Assembly (NCBI GenBank): GCA_002049545.1
Contig: LLYT01000019.1
Span: 1 to 35,894, forward strand
DNA: 35,894 bases
Reading direction: 5' to 3'
Source of the DNA: Deltaproteobacteria bacterium tcs-42
Lineage (GTDB): Bacteria; Desulfobacterota; Desulfuromonadia; Desulfuromonadales; Geopsychrobacteraceae
The notes beneath the pieces were generated by a model. It saw nothing but the letters and a program-made list of their open reading frames with translations, ran no database searches and had not been told where the DNA came from. The translations under genes were made by a program, and so were the position numbers. Each line of letters opens with the position of its first letter. Positions within the stretch are counted from its first letter, which is position 1. Below are positions 35,741 through 35,894 of this stretch, piece by piece.

Positions 35741-35805
35741 TCAGACATGTCGAGATCCGGAAAAAACACCGTAACGCTGTGAGGCGGACTTTTTGCGACG
35801 CCAGC
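35656..35805. repeat. About 150-bp interspersed palindromic repeat, copy 2
   Basis: The left end GATGCCCTCGCAAAAACTC and the right end on the other strand (GCTGGCGTCGCAAAAAGTC) agree at 15 of 19 positions. Inner segments such as ATACATCAGACATGTCGA and GGCGGACTTTT match copy 1 at 28179-28330 in order. It is non-coding, except that its right part may supply the last codons of the gene at the window's edge. Confidence 0.6.
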
Positions 35806-35893
35806 GCAATATATTTCGTAACTGTTCAGCAATGCCTTGAGGCACCCATTCCAAGGGCCACTTTGCGCCGTCCATGGCCGTTCGACTGTCGCC
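35741..35893 (-). CDS. 3' end of an unidentified gene (partial)
   Basis: A frame enters from the right edge and stays open for 50 codons to a TGA at 35743-35741. It reads GDSRTAMDGAKWPLEWVPQG, IAEQLRNILR and then WRRKKSASQRYGVFSGSRHV. The first 30 residues look protein-like but match nothing I know. The last 20 are encoded by the palindromic repeat, so the repeat may have replaced the original C-terminus or stop. It could also be a chance frame; the part outside the window would decide. Confidence 0.3.
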   Translation of the reverse strand, partial: GDSRTAMDGAKWPLEWVPQGIAEQLRNILRWRRKKSASQRYGVFSGSRHV

Positions 35894-35894
35894 G

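Overview
The window looks like chromosomal core DNA from a Desulfobacterota bacterium, most likely of the Desulfuromonadales (Geobacter, Pelobacter or Desulfuromonas relatives). This is inferred from gene order and protein character. The pointers are a mannose-class PTS with HPr kinase and RapZ beside rpoN, a Kdo/Lpt lipopolysaccharide block running on from pyrG, and a phoH-pgpH-ybeY-corC-lnt-kdsB block. No rRNA, tRNA, CRISPR array, phage gene or transposase gene was seen.

Left part (1-12,036). A structured but unidentified stretch (1-310) and a doubtful small membrane protein come first, then a 160-bp terminal-inverted-repeat element. Next is the leftward operon clpS-clpA-aat, a complete bacterial N-degron module. 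Rightward genes follow: a three-helix membrane protein, an SH3/coiled-coil envelope protein, a receiver-HDOD regulator, a receiver-PAS-GGDEF-EAL c-di-GMP protein, a cyclophilin, and aguA-aguB, which turn agmatine into putrescine. A shared terminator (about 12,046-12,093) separates aguB from the convergent metK.

Right part (12,112-35,361). All 25 genes point left. In transcription order the first block is phoH-pgpH-ybeY-corC-lnt-kdsB, covering RNA and ribosome maturation, cyclic-dinucleotide turnover, lipoprotein acylation and CMP-Kdo synthesis. After a 317-bp gap holding a palindromic repeat comes pyrG-kdsA-kdsD-kdsC-lptC-lptA-lptB-rpoN-hpf, which makes Kdo and CTP, exports LPS, and encodes sigma-54 and a hibernation factor. 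This block ends at a strong terminator. Only about 20 bases later starts ptsN-hprK-rapZ-EIIA-EIIB-EIIC-EIID-ptsH-ptsI-metK. Most junctions are ATGA, GTGA or TGATG overlaps, so these are tightly coupled operons.

The genes connect functionally. PyrG supplies CTP to KdsB. KdsD, KdsA, KdsC and KdsB make activated Kdo, and LptC, LptA and LptB help carry the finished LPS outward. EI, HPr and a complete EIIABCD form a phosphorelay. HprK can modify HPr at Ser46, while RapZ and EIIA-Ntr are regulatory outputs. MetK supplies SAM beside a putrescine pathway. Most of the window is well-known housekeeping. The less ordinary items are the regulatory layout (terminator before the PTS operon, hairpin inside aguA), the 101-nt ybeY/pgpH overlap, and three palindromic or inverted-repeat elements.
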